This document shows, in pieces, positions 61,310 through 64,000 of a stretch of DNA of 64,000 bases. The position numbers were made by a program, and so were the translations under genes. Source of the DNA: Climacium dendroides (Eukaryota; Streptophyta; Bryopsida; Hypnales; Climaciaceae); NCBI GenBank assembly GCA_950106755.1, contig OX467084.1, positions 38,009,213 to 38,073,212 on the forward strand, written 5' to 3'. How positions within the stretch are numbered: the first letter of the stretch is position 1; every line of letters begins with the position of its first letter. Below the pieces are notes generated by a model, which saw nothing but the letters and a program-made list of their open reading frames with translations, was not told the DNA's origin and did not search any database.

Positions 61310-61860
61310 GTGCCTTGAAGCAAAATTTATGCCACCCAATGTCCAAAAAACAGTTCAAGGGGCAGCCCTCCAAAAATCACAAAAAACTGAATTTTTTAAA
61401 TTTTTATTTTTTTCTCAAAGATTATATTTTTGCCTACATCTAAAGCTTTGATTCATTCTATTTGGACTAGTGATGAAAAAATTATGGACAATCTTGTTTT
61501 TCATGCAATCTAAGTATCTTCGTGAAAAAAACAACTTATAGAACTCATTTTGAATGCAATTTATACAATTTTTCAAAATAAACTGTTATACATGGTCAAG
61601 TTTGCTTTCTAAAACAATCTCACCATGGGGATTATTGTGTTTCAATTCCATCTTAGAGCTAATATCAATTTAGTTTTTCCTTCAATCTTGAATAAACTTC
61701 TATTTAATAGATTTTTAATGAATGAAAATTTTAAAAAAATTATTGAATTTTTTTCTTAGATTTTCAACTCAACTTTTCACTAATAAAAATTAGAAAATCA
61801 AATTTAATAGTGAAAAAATTTTAAGTTAAGAAGATTTATAGTCAAATAATTTAATCAAGC
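61310..61860 (-). repeat. Dispersed repeat R1, copy 4, truncated
   Basis: The reverse complement matches copy 1 from about 13,530 to 13,990 (GACAATCTTGTTTTTCATGC and TTTGATTCATTCTATTTGGA mark it). Its 5' part is missing. The break coincides exactly with the CACTA terminus at 61861. Confidence 0.7.
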
Positions 61861-62130
61861 CACTACAAGAAAACGAGTATTTTATGACTACAAAAATATG
61901 ATTGGGGATGATTCGTGACTACTCTTAGTCATATTCTTGGAGGCCAGTACTTTGGAGAGAAATATGATTGCAAATATGACTGCCAATCATTTTTAGGCCT
62001 TGTACTTCACGGGCATATATTATACGCCCATTAGAAACACCAAAATACTTCATAGAGAATTGCAAGGAACATATTTTGGGAATGTTGAGTCATATTGCTA
62101 GTCATATTTCATGAAGTGTCTCCCTACAAC
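61861..62130 (+). mobile_element. Left end of another CACTA element
   Basis: Starts CACTACAAGAAAACGAGTAT. Subterminal motifs of the type AGTCATAT/ATATGACT recur (about 61,927, 61,975, 62,088, 62,101). The right end was not found and probably lies beyond the window or is lost. The motif set differs from that of the 14262-27380 element, so it is another family. Confidence 0.65.
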
Positions 62131-64000
62131 AAAGAATAGAAAAGGAGGGAATAACTTTTAGATTTTTAATGTAGAACAAACTTTTTTCCAAAAATATTTG
62201 GATTCTTCATGAGGTGGTGGATCTCACTTGTACCCATTCCAAAAACAAAACAAAAGTGAAATGTTAGTGAGGTTACACCGGGGGTCTACAATCTACACAC
62301 ACTTGTTATTGTTTTCATACAAAAAATCAAAATATTTTTACAAGAGTAAAAACATCAACCCAAAATCAACATTAAGCTTATTGAGGGGACCTCTCCAAAA
62401 ATAGACCTTAGTGAACCTCTTTGTGACAAAGCCATGTTTAAAATTGATCAAAACTTCTCAAGAATATAAACAGTAATTTATTCTAGCTTCAACAATAGTT
62501 CTAAGCAATAATAGAGCTAATGCCAGTAGTAAGCTCTCAATCGCAGTAGCAAGACTTTACTATAGTACTTTTAAAAATACAAATTCAATCAAAAGCATCA
62601 AGTCATCATGTTTAAGATAATTTAGCCAATAAGCTCCAATCTCACTTGCAATTGAATACTCTCGAGAACTTTTCACAAGCAACTAACTTAACAAAGCAAA
62701 GCAACATATATTTGCCCATTTGTTGTGTTTGACAGTGATTAGGAGTAAGGCTAGTAAGCATGGTCAAACCTTAGTTACTATAAGGAAACTTGAATGTTGT
62801 AGTCATAAAGAAACATTTAGTTTTGCTAACTTCTATTGTTTAATTTCAACCACCATCACCTAAAGCCAAATTGCTACTTAAATAATATAATGAAGGGATA
62901 TTTATGTAGTAGGTGAATAGTTAATTTGATATTCATAAGAGGAATCCATATAACCTCTTCTTCTCACTAGACATTTAACCAATTGGTTAATTAATGTCTA
63001 CATACATGGTAATTACATAGAAGAGATCCTATAGTAATATTTTCTTGAGAGATTTGATACAACAAGTATTATGGCAATAAGTCATAAGGTCACTTTTTCT
63101 ACTATCTAGTTTATAGTTGTTGTTTTTCATTGTCCATTTTAATTGCATCTTATATAAATTTAACTAAGGATGGATTCATTCTTTTTGTAATCCTTTCCTT
63201 GTCAGAGATTAGAACAAGTAGAATCTAAGGTATAGAATTTGAAAAACAAACAAACAAATAAACAACCTATCTTAATGAATGGATTAGTCCATTTATTAAT
63301 GAATTCATCCATTAAGATTTGTGACACAATTAAATGAAGGATACATTTAGCTTGGTAGTATCAATATGATGTAATTGTCAATTTCTAGAATATTATGGAT
63401 GTAAAATAAAAAATAATTTACAATTTTTGTACAATTCTTCATGGCTTGTTGTAGTTCATTAAAAAATTTCAAATTAATTGAATTTTTTATATTATATTTA
63501 TCAAATTATACTCATTTTTTGCTATAAAAATTATAAAAATGACAATATTTTCCAAAAAAATTGGATTTTCTTACATTGACAAATAGAATATAGTCTCATG
63601 TAAGAGAATTATAAGATTGAAACTAGAAACTAATTTAAGAAGCTAATTGAGCTCAAAAATGATATTTGACCGCATGATAACAAAACTTGATTTTTGGAGG
63701 TTAATTGAGTCAATATAAAGTAAGGAAAAGTTCATTTAGGATCCTTGTGTTACCTTCAAAGTTCTCAAAGCTTGAATCCAAAACTAGTGGTATATACCTT
63801 TATTTGTAGGGAAGCTCAATAAATTTGATAATTTATATTATTATATATGTTTAAGCTTTTCCTTTTATAATTCAATATTTGAAGTGAGTTATGTGGTTGT
63901 AGTGCTACACTTTCAACTACCAAGTGCCGGTGTTTGGTGTGGATCACGCATGTGCAATACAAACAATGTCCTCAAGAAATGATTTGTTATTCATTTGTAA
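62131..64000. other. AT-rich DNA, probably interior of the CACTA element
   Basis: No coding frame, tRNA or clear repeat was recognised. Confidence 0.4.

Overview
The window is nuclear DNA from a land plant. It contains intron-rich genes with plant-type products, AT-rich intergenic DNA, CACTA and Mutator-like transposons, an NB-LRR relic and a plastid-like tRNA relic. A non-flowering plant (bryophyte, fern or similar) is a reasonable guess because of the DUF4419 gene and the style of the NB-LRR relic, but this is inference and the species cannot be read from the sequence. All exon joins were made by hand from GT/AG signals, reading phase and family similarity. Exact ends are models, not measurements.

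Layout: 1-681 holds the last two exons of a peroxisomal enoyl-CoA hydratase 2 gene. 5.5-12.3 kb holds a complete 13-exon PTEN2-type phosphatase gene whose leader contains a diverged tandem duplication. 13.3-28.2 kb is a transposon nest. A 13.1-kb CACTA element (14262-27380, 3-bp target duplication TAA) contains an 8.3-kb Mutator-like element (14855-23190, perfect 10-bp target duplication). The inner element carries a decayed transposase gene and a fragment resembling plastid trnS-GCU. 30.9-32.1 kb holds a single-exon F-box/kelch-type gene, and 33.0-35.0 kb a four-exon gene for an uncharacterised, probably plastid-targeted protein. 37.0-44.2 kb (minus strand) holds a large xylanase gene with four CBM22 modules and a GH10 domain. 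44.6-48.8 kb is repeat debris. 49.1-52.7 kb (minus) is an NB-ARC-LRR pseudogene. 54.6-55.8 kb is a non-autonomous DNA transposon. 57.9-59.0 kb (minus) is a GC-rich, single-exon DUF4419 gene. The last 3 kb hold a dispersed repeat cut by the left end of another CACTA element.

The intact genes are unrelated housekeeping or cell-wall genes: peroxisomal beta-oxidation, phosphoinositide dephosphorylation, ubiquitin-ligase targeting and xylan hydrolysis. Nothing suggests they act as one pathway. The most informative part of the window is the nested transposon, where both insertions can be read from their target duplications. Next is the xylanase gene, whose exon phases record repeated duplication of a two-part CBM22 unit.
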